Shown: positions 19,211-29,509, counted from the stretch's first letter. The stretch is 64,000 nucleotides of DNA from Pectobacterium atrosepticum (GCA_019056595.1 CP036163.1:558001-622000); one strand, 5' to 3'. The notes: generated from the sequence alone by a model not told the origin. Numbers and translations are program-made.

Positions 19211-19915
19211 TCACTTCACCGGCTGCTGGTCCGTTTTAGGCTGGTTGGCGCGGTAGGCATCCATGATCGGCGCCCAGTCCATTCCCAGTGGGATGGAGTG
19301 CTGCTTAAATAGTGCGCCGTACTTTTTGTCGAAATCATCAATGCCATATTGTTCAGCCACAGATACTTTTTTATCATACCAATCATCGGTAACCTCTTCG
19401 GCAATACCACGGGCAAGCAACAAATCTGGACTGACACCAAGTAAATCCCCCTGCAATAGCACTTCATAATAACCACCGGGTGCAAGGCCAAAATAGAGCC
19501 AGCTACGTTGGTCAATGCGCTTGCCAATCTGATAGCGCTGCTGTATTTGCTGGGCTAAATCAGCCGGTAAATCGACTTTGATGCGATACCGCTTGCGATC
19601 GTAGAAAGACACCATCTCGATCGAAGCCTTATCAGGAACAACAACGCCCTCAGTAGGTAACCCCCCGCCGCCCGCCCAGTAATAACGCTGGCCTGTGATT
19701 CTGTCACTCAGCAGTCCGCCCGCCCCGCCACCCGCTTCACGATCAGCGTAAATGAGTTTTCCACCACGATAAAATTCCGTTCGCGTATTGTTAGTGATAT
19801 CAATGTTGCTGCCAGTGCCATATCGCCATGAAAAAGCCGATTTTGTGGATGTCGTCGCACAGGCAGCCAATGAAACGCAAAGCCCCAGCAACACAATAAA
19901 TTGTTTAAACATCAT
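19211..19915 (-). CDS. DUF2931-type lipoprotein, copy 1 (probable Tle1 immunity protein)
   Basis: 234-residue lipoprotein (lipobox SLAAC). Its ATG overlaps the tle1 stop codon (ATGA), the coupling expected for an effector-immunity pair, so this is the best candidate for the cognate immunity gene. It differs from copies 2 and 3 around residues 190-210 (KKVSVAEQYGIDDFDK), a region that might carry specificity. Expected location: periplasmic face of a membrane, where it would bind incoming phospholipase. Confidence 0.85.
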   Translation of the reverse strand: MMFKQFIVLLGLCVSLAACATTSTKSAFSWRYGTGSNIDITNNTRTEFYRGGKLIYADREAGGGAGGLLSDRITGQRYYWAGGGGLPTEGVVVPDKASIEMVSFYDRKRYRIKVDLPADLAQQIQQRYQIGKRIDQRSWLYFGLAPGGYYEVLLQGDLLGVSPDLLLARGIAEEVTDDWYDKKVSVAEQYGIDDFDKKYGALFKQHSIPLGMDWAPIMDAYRANQPKTDQQPVK

Positions 19916-21906
19916 GCTTCCTCATTCCCTATTATGTGCCGCCGCTCTTTACTCACGGTAGTTTCAAATTTGCTGGTATTGGCTGGACTGGCGATACCCT
20001 GATTGCTGGCGCTACGATGGACATAATCGCGGCGCAGTGACTGATAAACCTCCGCAGAGAGTTGCTGGCTCAGATTTTTCACTACACCCTGCTCGGTGGC
20101 CGCTAATGCCCACACCTCATCTAGTTTAGTCAGATTGACCGCTGGCAGTTTGGCTGAAAGTGGTTCAAGCTGAAGCTGTTTATCTTTTGATCGCCACGCC
20201 TTAAACGGCACGCTGGCGGCTCGTCCCGCTTCCACCATCATGTGTAGTGGAATGCGCGAATACTCCCCCTCCACCACGCGGCTCATCACCACCTCCACAT
20301 ACACGGCCTTTTTCGGCCACAAATCATCCTTGCCACGCCGTCGGATAAACGAGTAGGGGATCAAACTGATCGCCCCTACAGGAGGAATAGCGGCACGCAG
20401 CAAACGCGGGTGAAGACGTCCGACCCAGCCCTGCGCAATTTTTTCCTCGGCATAGGCGTAGGCCTGACGATAGGCCTGACTTTCATCATCCGGCGTGGAG
20501 GTCGCTTCTTCACTCATAAAGCGCTCCAGTTCGAGGCACTCGGTCAGCGCCGGATCGCTGTTCGGATTAGGCAGGCTCCAGCGGCTGTAATAGCCGCCGC
20601 CAAGATCCGAATGCGCGCCCGGCAGCGCCAGCTCGGTGAAGTGTGGCGGAATGCTAGAGCCTATCGCCGTAGGAGTGACACGCGTTAAGGGGAAGTGTTT
20701 TCGCACCTCATCCAGCGCTGTCAGATGCACCACCCGTTCGGCACAATCATCCTGCAAGTGGATGTTCAGACTGGGATGGTACGATGAAGCGACCGTGTCA
20801 AAAATCCCGACAAACGTGATACGCACATCGTCCCTATTGGCCCAGTCAAACCCAGCCTTAAGACGGATAGTGGGCGTATTGGCGATCGCCTGTACCAACG
20901 GGTGATCGGTTTTCTGGTCGATGACATTGACAAAATGGCGTGCCGCCGCCGCCCCACGACTAAAGCCAAATACATCGAACACGATGCGATGAATGCATTC
21001 AATATTCGGTAATACCTCCCTTAAATCACGTTTGACCGCATCCGTAATCCCTTGACTACAAGCCTGATTAACCTTGCCAACGATAGAGGTATTTTCACCG
21101 CCAAAATCCAGATCCAACCCTTTTGTCAGCATATTGTCCGATCGGTATTCCAGACCATCTTTTCCTGCAACCGGATCGCGAGTGCCAATGCCGCTGATAT
21201 AGCTATGGACGACCAACGGGCCAGCAGTCAGATCGTATTGGTTGAATAGTTTACCTACATTAGTAATATCGTTAGCCGCACTATCCCCAACCGGGAGTTG
21301 CCCCATCTGGCAGCCACGCAGCTCTTTCTCCCGCTGCGCCGGATCGGAGCAGGTTTCAGCCAGCCATTGCTCCACTTTTTTAAGACCAGACTCGGCATTA
21401 TACGTGTTATTCCCCGTACCATCGAAGAACACACCGATGCGCAGCACGTTGATCTGATAACCTTTTACTTCGATAACGTAAGAATGCTTGGTAAAGAAAC
21501 GGACGCTACCCGCTTTCCCTTCCTGATGCGCCTCTGGCAAGGGTTGCTCCGGTGCGGTCAGGCACAGGTCTCCGGTGGTCGCCTTAATATGTTCACGTAG
21601 CGTTTCATCATACCCAACCTTTTTTGCCACATAAGCAGGGACGGCACTTTGCCCGTCCTTCAATATTTCACGCGATTGCGCTGCCTTGAGCCAGGGCTGC
21701 GTCTCTAGTTTGACGGCTATCGGGCCTACGGCAAAACCACGTACGACTACAGGCCCTTCTTTGAGGGTGACCGTTTCGGATTTGCCGGTATCGTCGGTCA
21801 GTGTCGCTTTTAGGCCCTTGAACGAACGATTGTGTTCATCACGAACCTCAATCTCTATCCAGGTATCGTAACGTTCGCAGGGAATACAGTGGGGATCGGC
21901 TGCCAT
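19912..21906 (-). CDS. Tle1-like type VI phospholipase effector (DUF2235)
   Basis: 664-residue alpha/beta-hydrolase of the DUF2235/Tle1 family, expected to hydrolyse membrane phospholipids in target cells after type VI delivery. Visible motifs: RIGVFFDGTGNN (156-167), nucleophile elbow GFSRG (314-318, Ser316), GIFDT (Asp370) and ALPGAHSDLGGGY, with a catalytic-type His near 432 and Asp434. The N-terminal 110 residues, beginning [14 protein letters not shown], look like a beta-rich adaptor that may dock to VgrG or the DUF4123 chaperone. It overlaps the upstream DUF4123 gene by 1 base and the downstream lipoprotein gene by 4. All catalytic residues I can identify appear intact. Confidence 0.9.
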   Translation of the reverse strand: MAADPHCIPCERYDTWIEIEVRDEHNRSFKGLKATLTDDTGKSETVTLKEGPVVVRGFAVGPIAVKLETQPWLKAAQSREILKDGQSAVPAYVAKKVGYDETLREHIKATTGDLCLTAPEQPLPEAHQEGKAGSVRFFTKHSYVIEVKGYQINVLRIGVFFDGTGNNTYNAESGLKKVEQWLAETCSDPAQREKELRGCQMGQLPVGDSAANDITNVGKLFNQYDLTAGPLVVHSYISGIGTRDPVAGKDGLEYRSDNMLTKGLDLDFGGENTSIVGKVNQACSQGITDAVKRDLREVLPNIECIHRIVFDVFGFSRGAAAARHFVNVIDQKTDHPLVQAIANTPTIRLKAGFDWANRDDVRITFVGIFDTVASSYHPSLNIHLQDDCAERVVHLTALDEVRKHFPLTRVTPTAIGSSIPPHFTELALPGAHSDLGGGYYSRWSLPNPNSDPALTECLELERFMSEEATSTPDDESQAYRQAYAYAEEKIAQGWVGRLHPRLLRAAIPPVGAISLIPYSFIRRRGKDDLWPKKAVYVEVVMSRVVEGEYSRIPLHMMVEAGRAASVPFKAWRSKDKQLQLEPLSAKLPAVNLTKLDEVWALAATEQGVVKNLSQQLSAEVYQSLRRDYVHRSASNQGIASPANTSKFETTVSKERRHIIGNEEA

Positions 21907-22703
21907 TAGTTAGCTCCTATCAACGCGTTATGCTGCACCATCCAGTGGTTGACCTGCGCGAATTCAGCCTCGGTCAGCATCAGCGGCGCTCGAATACTCT
22001 CCAAAGGAAGTCCGGCCTGCAAGGTCAAGGCTCCAGCCACCACGCCATCGAGCACATCGTCTTGAAGCCTCTCCGCATTGGCTTGCCTGAGAACGGACAA
22101 AATAGTCCCTGCCGGATCGGGATGACGTTCCATCATGCTCGTCATGGTCTGCCACAGACGCCGACGAAGAATGTAGGCGTGACGCTTTTCGTCATACAAC
22201 GCCGCCATATGGTGTGAGCGGATGTGAAACCAGGGACTCTTTAACCGGAGATGGAAGGGAATATCAGGATTACGCGTAAATCCATTTTCGTTGATCCAGA
22301 GTCCATTGCAGGGGCCAAGCACGGCATCCCGCTCTTCTGGGCTCATGGCGCAGAACATCGGAAGAAAGATACGAGGTTCAGAGAAACGAAACCAGACAGC
22401 CTCTCCTTCACGGATAGCTAATATCAGGCTTTGCCAATGGTTGCGAACGACGTCAAGAGACTGTTCACTGACCAGATAGAATCCACTCAACGCGGGAGAA
22501 TCCGTCACGAACGCGGGCGAAGGGTTAGACAGCAGCCAAGGGCCAAGTGCGGCTTGCTCGTTAAACTCGGTCCCCGCAAAGAGGGGGAAAGCTTCACCTT
22601 GGCTGAGTTCATAGAAACGGGCTACTGCCGAGCGATCTACCGCGCCGTCGACGATCGCAAAGAGCGCGCCGCTATGCTGGGCTTGCCACGCATTCAGGCT
22701 CAT
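21906..22703 (-). CDS. DUF4123 type VI effector chaperone/adaptor
   Basis: 265 residues. N-terminal DUF4123 domain (about 10-140: [18 protein letters not shown]-like [27 protein letters not shown]), then a helical C-terminal half. DUF4123 (TEC) proteins load an effector onto the VgrG encoded next to them. Here the gene lies exactly between vgrG and the Tle1 gene, overlapping vgrG by 4 bases and tle1 by 1, so it is the expected loader of this phospholipase. Confidence 0.88.
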   Translation of the reverse strand: MSLNAWQAQHSGALFAIVDGAVDRSAVARFYELSQGEAFPLFAGTEFNEQAALGPWLLSNPSPAFVTDSPALSGFYLVSEQSLDVVRNHWQSLILAIREGEAVWFRFSEPRIFLPMFCAMSPEERDAVLGPCNGLWINENGFTRNPDIPFHLRLKSPWFHIRSHHMAALYDEKRHAYILRRRLWQTMTSMMERHPDPAGTILSVLRQANAERLQDDVLDGVVAGALTLQAGLPLESIRAPLMLTEAEFAQVNHWMVQHNALIGAN

Positions 22704-24727
22704 GCTTTGCCTCCCTTAGCGAGGGGACAAGGTTTGACAAGCGGTGACATCGATTCCATGCTTTTATGAATGGCAGGGGCAGGCAATGTCGCGGGTGGTG
22801 CAGGTGGGACGGCAACACCACCCGGCAGAATGGGGCTCTGTCCTGCCCAACCAGAACCGCTCCCAGCACTGCCCCCAGAGTTAATTTTGATAGCCGGGCC
22901 CACCACGCTCACGCCGCTGGGATCGATCTTGATGAAGCTTCCCCCGACTTTCAGCGTCAGCTCCGCCCCCGCTTCAAGAACCACCTTAGCCCCCGCTTTC
23001 ACATGCACTTCTTGCCCTGCCTCGACCAGCAAAGCCTGTCCCAGTTTCTGGTGCATAGAGGCATCGACGTTCAGTGAGTAATCCCCTTTAACATGATCAC
23101 GTTTCTCGCTCTCGACCGTCAGGTGATCGTTGGCTTTAACGCGAGTTACACGGTCATTATCAATATCCGTATGTGCATCGCGTTTGATATGCCAGACAAC
23201 ATCGTTCTCAATCAGCGCGTTGAGATCTTTCTGACCATGAATATAAATCTCTTCCTGCCCTGCCTGATCTTCAAAGCGCAGCTCATTAAATCCTTCGCCC
23301 TGATGGGTTTCCGTACGCAGCACGGTGCGCGTCTTGTGCGCAGGCAAGTCGTAAGGAGGACGGTTGGTCGCGTGGAACGTACGCCCGGTGATAATCGGCT
23401 GGTCGGGATCACCTTCTAGGAAGCTAACAATCACTTCATGGCTGATGCGCGGGATAGCAATCATGCCGTACTGACCGCCAGCCCAGCCCTGACTGACACG
23501 CACCCAACAGGAGCTCTGGTCGTTGCTCGCGCCATAGCGATCCCACGGGAATTGCAGTTTTACCCGACCGTACTGGTCGCAGTAAATCTCTTCTCCCGCC
23601 GGGCCGACGACGGTGGCGATTTGCGGGCCATCGACCATCGGTTTGTATGGCAACTCCGCACGCCAAGTCGTGTTGGCGCTAATGACGTCGAAGCTGTTAC
23701 TGTAGGTGGTCGGTTCGCCGCCACTTTCCTCCTCCAGCGCCTGCGGTTGCTGCCCACTGTGCGTGATAGCCACCAGTTGCCAGCCGCTATTCAGCGCCGG
23801 ATTGGGGTGCTCGGTCAACATGAAACTGCTGCCCGGCATTAACATCGCCGCATTCGATTCACCCGCGCCGGTCACCGCCCCTGAACGTAGCGCATCCAGC
23901 CGGTAACCGCTGAACGCCTTGCCGCTCGGTTCTTGTTTATAGCGCCCCGGATAATCGTAGTGCTGATAGCTTTCGCGCTGGTGCGCCAGCTCGTTGCTCA
24001 TCTTCTTGTGTGACAGCCCGTAAGCCGGGGTTTTGAAGCTGTAGTCCTTCAATTCCACTTCTGCCGTACTCACCCGCTCCGCGTAGTGGAACCGCCGGAC
24101 ATAGTCGCCTTCGCTCAGCCCCTGAACCGCCAGATTGAAGAACAGCTCGGGGCCTTTGGTCAGCGCCCCGGCATCATCAGCAAACACCACACGGTGTTTG
24201 CCTTCCTCAAACTCATGGAAGAAGTACAGGCCTTCCTCTGCGGTCAACCGGGTAAGAAACGCCAAATCACTTTCTCGGTACTGCACGCAGTATTCCCGCA
24301 CCGTATGGTCATGGCGCAGCGAAAAGGCATAATCGGTGATACCCGTTTCTTCCAGCAATATGCTGATAATCGCTTCCGGTTTCTGTGCCTGAAAGATACG
24401 GGCATTGGTGCGAAGCCCTAGTCGCCACAGGGCAGGCCTGACTTCTGCCTGATAGCGCGTGCGGCGAAATCCGGTGTCACCCTGCGTGAATCCACTAATA
24501 ATCCCGCAGACTCGGCGTTTTAACTCGCCCTCATACCAAATCATCAGTTCGCACGGCTGGTCCAGAACCGCGCCAAAATCGACATCCGGCAACGCGCTCG
24601 CCAGACTCAGCGACAGGCTGAAAGGCCGGTTCAGCCCCTCATCCAGCCTGAAATCCACCACCGCAAACGTGCCTGCCGCAAGCGCGCCGACCTTTACGGT
24701 GAATTGCAATCCGGTACTGTTTGCCAT
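22700..24727 (-). CDS. vgrG: VgrG type VI spike protein
   Basis: 675 residues. N-terminal gp27-like region ([25 protein letters not shown] onward), a gp5-like OB fold (about 390-480: [52 protein letters not shown]) and a C-terminal beta-helix ending in a Pro/Ala-rich tail with no toxin fusion. It forms the trimeric spike that would carry the DUF4123-loaded Tle1 and the PAAR tip encoded downstream. No hcp or structural tss genes lie in the window, so it depends on a type VI apparatus elsewhere. Confidence 0.95.
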   Translation of the reverse strand: MANSTGLQFTVKVGALAAGTFAVVDFRLDEGLNRPFSLSLSLASALPDVDFGAVLDQPCELMIWYEGELKRRVCGIISGFTQGDTGFRRTRYQAEVRPALWRLGLRTNARIFQAQKPEAIISILLEETGITDYAFSLRHDHTVREYCVQYRESDLAFLTRLTAEEGLYFFHEFEEGKHRVVFADDAGALTKGPELFFNLAVQGLSEGDYVRRFHYAERVSTAEVELKDYSFKTPAYGLSHKKMSNELAHQRESYQHYDYPGRYKQEPSGKAFSGYRLDALRSGAVTGAGESNAAMLMPGSSFMLTEHPNPALNSGWQLVAITHSGQQPQALEEESGGEPTTYSNSFDVISANTTWRAELPYKPMVDGPQIATVVGPAGEEIYCDQYGRVKLQFPWDRYGASNDQSSCWVRVSQGWAGGQYGMIAIPRISHEVIVSFLEGDPDQPIITGRTFHATNRPPYDLPAHKTRTVLRTETHQGEGFNELRFEDQAGQEEIYIHGQKDLNALIENDVVWHIKRDAHTDIDNDRVTRVKANDHLTVESEKRDHVKGDYSLNVDASMHQKLGQALLVEAGQEVHVKAGAKVVLEAGAELTLKVGGSFIKIDPSGVSVVGPAIKINSGGSAGSGSGWAGQSPILPGGVAVPPAPPATLPAPAIHKSMESMSPLVKPCPLAKGGKA

Positions 24728-25192
24728 CGGTCTTCTCCTTATTATTCTTGTGCTGTTACCACGGCGACCGCACGCCTCGGGTTCCCTCGGAGCGGCACGT
24801 CGCTATCCTGATTAACATCAAAACCTGAGTTGTGGTCTGAGTCTGCTCACACCACGACCTAGGTTGATAAAAACATCACACGGGAAAAATGTGATTTCAG
24901 AGAAAAGCACAGAAAATTAGGGGGAGTAGATATTCGGTGTGTTCACGCCATCGGAGACAAAAAGAATACGGGGTTGAAGCGGAGTGAAGAATAATGAAAA
25001 CGTTCCATGTGACATCCTTGGCGCTATTCCTTTTGAGAAAATATGTGTAAAGGATAACAAGATGCTCACAGAGCTAATAGCGCAAAGAAAGGACAAAAGC
25101 TGAGTAAACTAATTGATTTGAATTGAAATAATTTCATTAAAACTAATAACAAGAAAGCAGAGCTTTCGCCCTGCTCCCGGTAATTTTTCGTT
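24728..25192. other. Intergenic region between vgrG and hrpN
   Basis: AT-rich stretch of about 465 bases, between two minus-strand units. It holds the hrpN terminator (25151-25174) and presumably the vgrG promoter; I see no hrp box in front of vgrG, so the type VI module is probably not under direct HrpL control. No gene seen. Confidence 0.65.
25151..25174 (-). terminator. hrpN terminator
   Basis: Minus strand: GCAGGGC-GAAA-GCTCTGC, a 7-base stem with one G-U pair and a stable GAAA tetraloop, followed by TTTCTT, 19 bases past the hrpN stop. Confidence 0.85.
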
Positions 25193-26308
25193 TTAGCTCG
25201 CGAGCTTTTGCAGCCCCATATTGACGATGCGGTCACCGATCATGGCCGCATCAATCCCCAGAGAAGCGCCGCCGTTGCCACGAGCATTCAGGTTGGTATT
25301 GCCGGTATCACCCGCTACCGCGCTCTTGATCATGCCGACAACCTTCATAAATTTATCCATGCTGCCTTTGGTCATGCCATCGTCATCCGGCTTGCTCAGC
25401 GCCTTGGCCCAGGATTTGTCATCCTGCTTCGCCGTCTGCCAGTTATCTTTCTGGTATTCCGGCTTACCGAAGACTTCAGGATATTGATCCATAAACTGAC
25501 CAATTTCTTTCGCCATCCCCCGATCTTCTTTATCCACGAAGTAACGGGTCGGGCTGTCATTGTGCGTGCTGATGTTATTCAGCTCCTGCAAACCGGCTTT
25601 TTGCCCAACGCTCATCCCCAACGTGCTACCCAATTGATTGAACGCCCCTGCGCCGCTCAAGCCTTGCAGACCGTTGTTACCCAGTTGCAGCGGTGAGTTC
25701 TGGCCTTGTGCCTGACTCAAGCCGTTGCCCAAAATCGCTGATAACGCATCGTTAACGCCTTGGGTATACGCCGAAATTTCCGGTGATGCAGGCTGTTTAT
25801 TGCCAAACAGGCCCCCCTGTTGCTGTGACATACCGCCGCCCAACAGATCCTCCAGCGCGCTAAACAGCAGGCTGCCCATCATTGCTGATGGATTCATGGC
25901 ATTCATACCGGCACCCAGCGCCCCACCTAAACCACCACCGAGTGCGCCACCCAATCCGCTGCCAAGACTGCTCCCGAGACCACCGGCCAGACCGCCACCA
26001 AGGCCTTGTCCCAGCAATCCGCCGCCTAATCCGCCCAGGCTACTTCCCAGACCGCCGAGCGCGCCACCCAAACCGCCCCCCATACCACCGAGGCCACCGC
26101 CCATGCCGCCGCCCATCATGCTCCCCATGAACATCATGGTGGTCATGATATCGGACAACTGTTCTGCAATATTGCTACGCTGGCCACCAAACCCCGATTG
26201 CGATGGCGATGCGCCATTTTGTGAAGACTGAGATTGAAATAAACTGCCGTTACCACCCGCTTTGATCGTAATTTGCAAAGAAGTACCGCCACCAAGAGAA
26301 TTAAGCAT
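25193..26308 (-). CDS. hrpN: HrpN harpin
   Basis: Type III-secreted, heat-stable elicitor of 371 residues. It lacks Cys and has no signal peptide. Typical HrpN N-terminus ([19 protein letters not shown]), a long Gly/Leu/Met repeat tract (about 55-140, GGLGGxLGGLG units) and a conserved polar C-terminal part (from about 240: [32 protein letters not shown]). GAGGAA precedes the ATG. It is monocistronic, with its own hrp box at 26390-26417 and a terminator after it. Confidence 0.96.
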   Translation of the reverse strand: MLNSLGGGTSLQITIKAGGNGSLFQSQSSQNGASPSQSGFGGQRSNIAEQLSDIMTTMMFMGSMMGGGMGGGLGGMGGGLGGALGGLGSSLGGLGGGLLGQGLGGGLAGGLGSSLGSGLGGALGGGLGGALGAGMNAMNPSAMMGSLLFSALEDLLGGGMSQQQGGLFGNKQPASPEISAYTQGVNDALSAILGNGLSQAQGQNSPLQLGNNGLQGLSGAGAFNQLGSTLGMSVGQKAGLQELNNISTHNDSPTRYFVDKEDRGMAKEIGQFMDQYPEVFGKPEYQKDNWQTAKQDDKSWAKALSKPDDDGMTKGSMDKFMKVVGMIKSAVAGDTGNTNLNARGNGGASLGIDAAMIGDRIVNMGLQKLAS

Positions 26309-26389
26309 AATGTTTCCTCAATGAATAAATGGAGTATGAAAGCGCCAATAGGTTTGCGGTCAGCCCGCGTGATTGTGACACTCCCCCAT

Positions 26390-26417
26390 TAAGTGATTTT
26401 CTTGCCTGCGTGGTTCC
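26390..26417 (-). promoter_or_regulatory. hrp box (HrpL promoter) of hrpN
   Basis: Minus strand GGAACC-N15-TCACTTA, one base from consensus, about 82 bases upstream of the hrpN ATG. Confidence 0.9.
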
Positions 26418-26453
26418 CGCCTTACATACGAAAACACAGGACTTTTTCACGGT

Positions 26454-26801
26454 TCAGCGCGGAGGTAGACCGGCTAAACGCCACAGTTCGTCGATCGCTG
26501 CGACGGAGTCAGTCAATATGGATAATGAGCGGCGTAACCGCAGAGTGTGCTGTTCATCCAGGCTCAGGCTGCATGCAGGTAGCGTGTCAGCCTCCAGAAA
26601 GCGGCGTTGTAAAATTTGCCGCAGCATACCGGGATAATGTCGGGCAGGTGCCAGCGTTAAGATGAGTTCAACCTGCCGCGCCGACACTACCGTAAACCAC
26701 AGCCTCACGCCCGGTTGTACTGACCAACATGCCGTCGGCGTGGTTTCCAGCGCTGAGAGAAAATCATGCTGATTGTCGAATACTTCCGTTGGCTCACTCA
26801 T
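26454..26801 (-). CDS. hrpV: HrpV, type III regulatory protein
   Basis: 115 residues, last gene of the hrpF-hrpG-hrcC-hrpT-hrpV operon, the same order as in other Hrp1 systems. In Pseudomonas syringae HrpV binds HrpS and represses it, with HrpG relieving this; the same role is inferred here. It overlaps the hrpT end by 8 bases. The sequence is soluble, with Leu-rich helices and no motif beyond family similarity; identity rests largely on position and size. Confidence 0.85.
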   Translation of the reverse strand: MSEPTEVFDNQHDFLSALETTPTACWSVQPGVRLWFTVVSARQVELILTLAPARHYPGMLRQILQRRFLEADTLPACSLSLDEQHTLRLRRSLSILTDSVAAIDELWRLAGLPPR

Positions 26802-26985
26802 CCACGCTTACCCTGCTGTAATCCGCCGGGCCATTGCGCAGGTCAGGCTGCCACCAGATGATGAGCTGTCGCGTTTCTGGCTGCGGGCGACAGGTGACTG
26901 AAGCACAGTTAGTCACCTGCCGCGGTGAATTGCAGGCACTCAATAAGAATGCGATGAACACCACTAACCACGTTTTATGGTTCAT
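26794..26985 (-). CDS. hrpT: HrpT, small lipoprotein (secretin pilotin-like)
   Basis: 63-residue lipoprotein: signal peptide with lipobox FLLSAC, then a short polar tail with three more Cys. HrpT is thought to help HrcC reach or insert in the outer membrane. I chose the ATG at 26985 because AGGAG lies 6 bases upstream of it; the in-frame ATG two codons earlier abuts the ribosome site. Confidence 0.85.
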   Translation of the reverse strand: MNHKTWLVVFIAFLLSACNSPRQVTNCASVTCRPQPETRQLIIWWQPDLRNGPADYSRVSVDE

Positions 26986-27012
26986 ATGCATCTCCTGTAG
27001 TGGATAAGATTA

Positions 27013-29082
27013 TTAATTTGATATCAGCACATTGCGTCGGGTTGGTTGAGCCGTTAGCGCGGGCTGCAAAGCAAGGAACACCTCGCTGGATTCCCCCGGT
27101 GCCAGCGTCGTTTTCGGCCACACGGCCACCGCTAGCGTGCGGCTACTGGCACAAGCCGCTTCATCAAAACGCTGTGGCTGGGTGCCTCCATTACGCACCA
27201 CGCCTACGCTCAGGCGTACCTGACCGTTGCCATACCATTGATAGCGCGAGCTGTCATAGATCAGGCCCGACTGTGAGCGGCACACCTCTCCCAATCGCGC
27301 GCCTTTGCTGTCGGCCTGAAACCCGGCAGGAAGCTGGCGGCTGGCAAGATCGCGGAACGCGCCTTCAATCAGGCTATAGAGATCCGTTTTACCGTTGCGC
27401 TGCGCCACGCGGTTCATGGCACCGTTCAACTGCTGGCGATTGACGGAGGACACATAGCGCGTAGGATCGGTTTGATCGCCAACAAGGTGGGGTGTAAGAA
27501 TGAAAAGGCGCTCGCGGCGAGAGACTTCATGACGCGTCGAGGTAAACAGTTTCCCCAGCAGCGGGATATCCCCAAGGATCGGAATACGACGATCGCGGTC
27601 ACCGCTCTCCTCGACGTGAAAACCGCCCAACACCAGCGCTCGGTTCTCACCAATCAACGCCTGCGTGCTGACAGTACCGCGCTTCACGCCAGAGGCTTCC
27701 CCCTCGCGCCCTGTCTCGACCTGACCATCTTCGATATCGATAACCAGTTGGATGCTGCGCTGTGCCCCTTCACCAATCACCCGCGGCGTCACTTGCAGGC
27801 TGGTGCCCGCCGTCACTGGTTGAATGTCCGCGACACGCTCACCCGTCGCCGTGATGAACGCCGTCCGGCTGAAATCGACAATCGCAGGCTGGTTCTCCAG
27901 CGTCAGCACGGAAGGATTGGCGACGATGGAGGCCGTCCCTTCTCCCTCCAACGCCTGAATATCAGCGAAGAAACGCTTGAAATCACTGACAAACAACGTG
28001 CTTCGTCCCATCATCATGGTGCTGCCCGCGCTCACATTGCCGAGCTGCGCCTGCCAGTTCGCTTCCAGCCGCGACAGCGCGGTACGATCCACATCCAAAA
28101 TAATGGCATCAATGTTGACCAGATTTTGCGGTACATCGATATGCTCGACGAGCTGTTGGTACTCCGCCCGGCGTTTTTCATCATCCCGAATCAACAGCGC
28201 ATTATTGCGTACATCAGCGGAGATCTTGCCGCTTAGCGTCACGCGGCTTGACGCCTCACCGCTGCGTCCTGGGCTAGTGCGGGTTGCGAGCCGAGTCATC
28301 AGCGAACGCGTACTGTCCCGCATAGCTTCCATCCCCGTATCCGGCTGTACGGGCATCGGACCAGATGCGCCCGCCGGTGCGGCTCGCTGACCATCCATCA
28401 GTTCATTGAGAATGGTCGCGACGCCCGGAATCGTGATTTTTTGATCGCGGTATTGCAGCGTTCGGTCGGATACAGAGGCATAGCGCAGCGGGAAAATCAT
28501 CACCTTACGCCGTTCGTCCTGCTTTTCCCGCTGTTGGCTAAAATTACGGATCAAATCGATATACGCCTTCGGCCCGGTAACCAGCACTACGCCCTCTTCA
28601 GGTAACTCCCCCCAGCCGAAGCGCGAGTCGATCAGCCCGATGCCACTGAGTGCCTGTTTGATGTCAGGCGCAGCATCCGGTGAGATCTCCAGACGCACCG
28701 ACGCCTGTTCATCCTGTGGGCTGACATACAGCGCATTGTTATACACAAACCACTGGAAGCGATGCTCCAGCGCCAGCCTGTCGAGAAACAGCGTGGGATT
28801 ATCCGCCCGAATCTTCGCCGTCACCTCATTGTCCGCAATATTGCCCAACACCAAATCCACGCCGTGGCTGTTGGCGAAATCCGCCAGAATCGCAGACAGT
28901 GGCGTTTGCTCGGCAGAATACGCATACGCCCCTTTATTCCAGTCGGCGGGTGTGGCGGCGTACGCCAACGAAATAACCCCATTCACGGGGATAATCCCGA
29001 TCAGCACTATTGCCCAGCAAAACCAGCGATAGATCACCAGCAAAATGCTATACGATCCATTACGTATCAATCCCTTACGCAT
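27013..29082 (-). CDS. hrcC: HrcC (SctC), outer-membrane secretin
   Basis: 689-residue secretin forming the outer-membrane ring of the type III injectisome. An extended N-terminus with a hydrophobic signal (about residues 12-42, ending AYAA) is followed by N-domains and the C-terminal secretin domain (about 350-580, with VANPSVLTLENQPA, PRVIGEGAQRSIQLVIDIEDGQ and LVLGGFHVEESGDRDRRIPILGDIPLLG). AAGGAG lies 6 bases from the ATG; the start overlaps the hrpG end by 8 bases. Confidence 0.96.
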   Translation of the reverse strand: MRKGLIRNGSYSILLVIYRWFCWAIVLIGIIPVNGVISLAYAATPADWNKGAYAYSAEQTPLSAILADFANSHGVDLVLGNIADNEVTAKIRADNPTLFLDRLALEHRFQWFVYNNALYVSPQDEQASVRLEISPDAAPDIKQALSGIGLIDSRFGWGELPEEGVVLVTGPKAYIDLIRNFSQQREKQDERRKVMIFPLRYASVSDRTLQYRDQKITIPGVATILNELMDGQRAAPAGASGPMPVQPDTGMEAMRDSTRSLMTRLATRTSPGRSGEASSRVTLSGKISADVRNNALLIRDDEKRRAEYQQLVEHIDVPQNLVNIDAIILDVDRTALSRLEANWQAQLGNVSAGSTMMMGRSTLFVSDFKRFFADIQALEGEGTASIVANPSVLTLENQPAIVDFSRTAFITATGERVADIQPVTAGTSLQVTPRVIGEGAQRSIQLVIDIEDGQVETGREGEASGVKRGTVSTQALIGENRALVLGGFHVEESGDRDRRIPILGDIPLLGKLFTSTRHEVSRRERLFILTPHLVGDQTDPTRYVSSVNRQQLNGAMNRVAQRNGKTDLYSLIEGAFRDLASRQLPAGFQADSKGARLGEVCRSQSGLIYDSSRYQWYGNGQVRLSVGVVRNGGTQPQRFDEAACASSRTLAVAVWPKTTLAPGESSEVFLALQPALTAQPTRRNVLISN

Positions 29083-29509
29083 GTCGTTCTCCTTGCAAAA
29101 AAGCCAGCGTGCTCAGATTAAGTGGGGCGGAAACAGCCGCTTTTGTGCGCGGCGTGAGCAGGCTCAGCCAGACGTCCCGTTGATTAAGTAAGGTTTCCAG
29201 ACTGCGGCACAGTTGCATGACGTCGTCGGCATCGGGCCACATCCATAGCCAAAACTGTTCATCCTGCGGTGAGAGCGAAAGTACGGCGGTATCCTCCTGA
29301 AACTGCGCGTGAGCGGCATCAGCCAGCTGTAATGCGCGTGCCAGCATCGGCTCATCCGGCACCGTGTGCAGCGGAATCGCCGCACTGCATGCCACGCCCG
29401 ATGACTGCCGTACTATCGCCACTGCGCCGCCGTCGATCTCCAGTTTCAGCATTGACGCTCCGCCGTTTAGCCAGCGCTCCAGCATCGCGGCTAACTCAGT
29501 TGAAGTCAT
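29075..29509 (-). CDS. hrpG: HrpG, type III accessory/regulatory protein
   Basis: 144-residue soluble protein between hrpF and hrcC, the conserved place of hrpG in Hrp1 clusters. HrpG in P. syringae is a chaperone-like anti-HrpV factor that frees HrpS. Size and acidic composition fit such a fold. It overlaps both neighbours (14 bases with hrpF, 8 with hrcC), implying translational coupling. Confidence 0.82.
   Translation of the reverse strand: MTSTELAAMLERWLNGGASMLKLEIDGGAVAIVRQSSGVACSAAIPLHTVPDEPMLARALQLADAAHAQFQEDTAVLSLSPQDEQFWLWMWPDADDVMQLCRSLETLLNQRDVWLSLLTPRTKAAVSAPLNLSTLAFLQGERHA

Noticed and set aside
25725-26231. Plus-strand Pro-rich frame opposite hrpN
   Set aside because: It is the antisense of the Gly-rich harpin tract, with no ribosome site.
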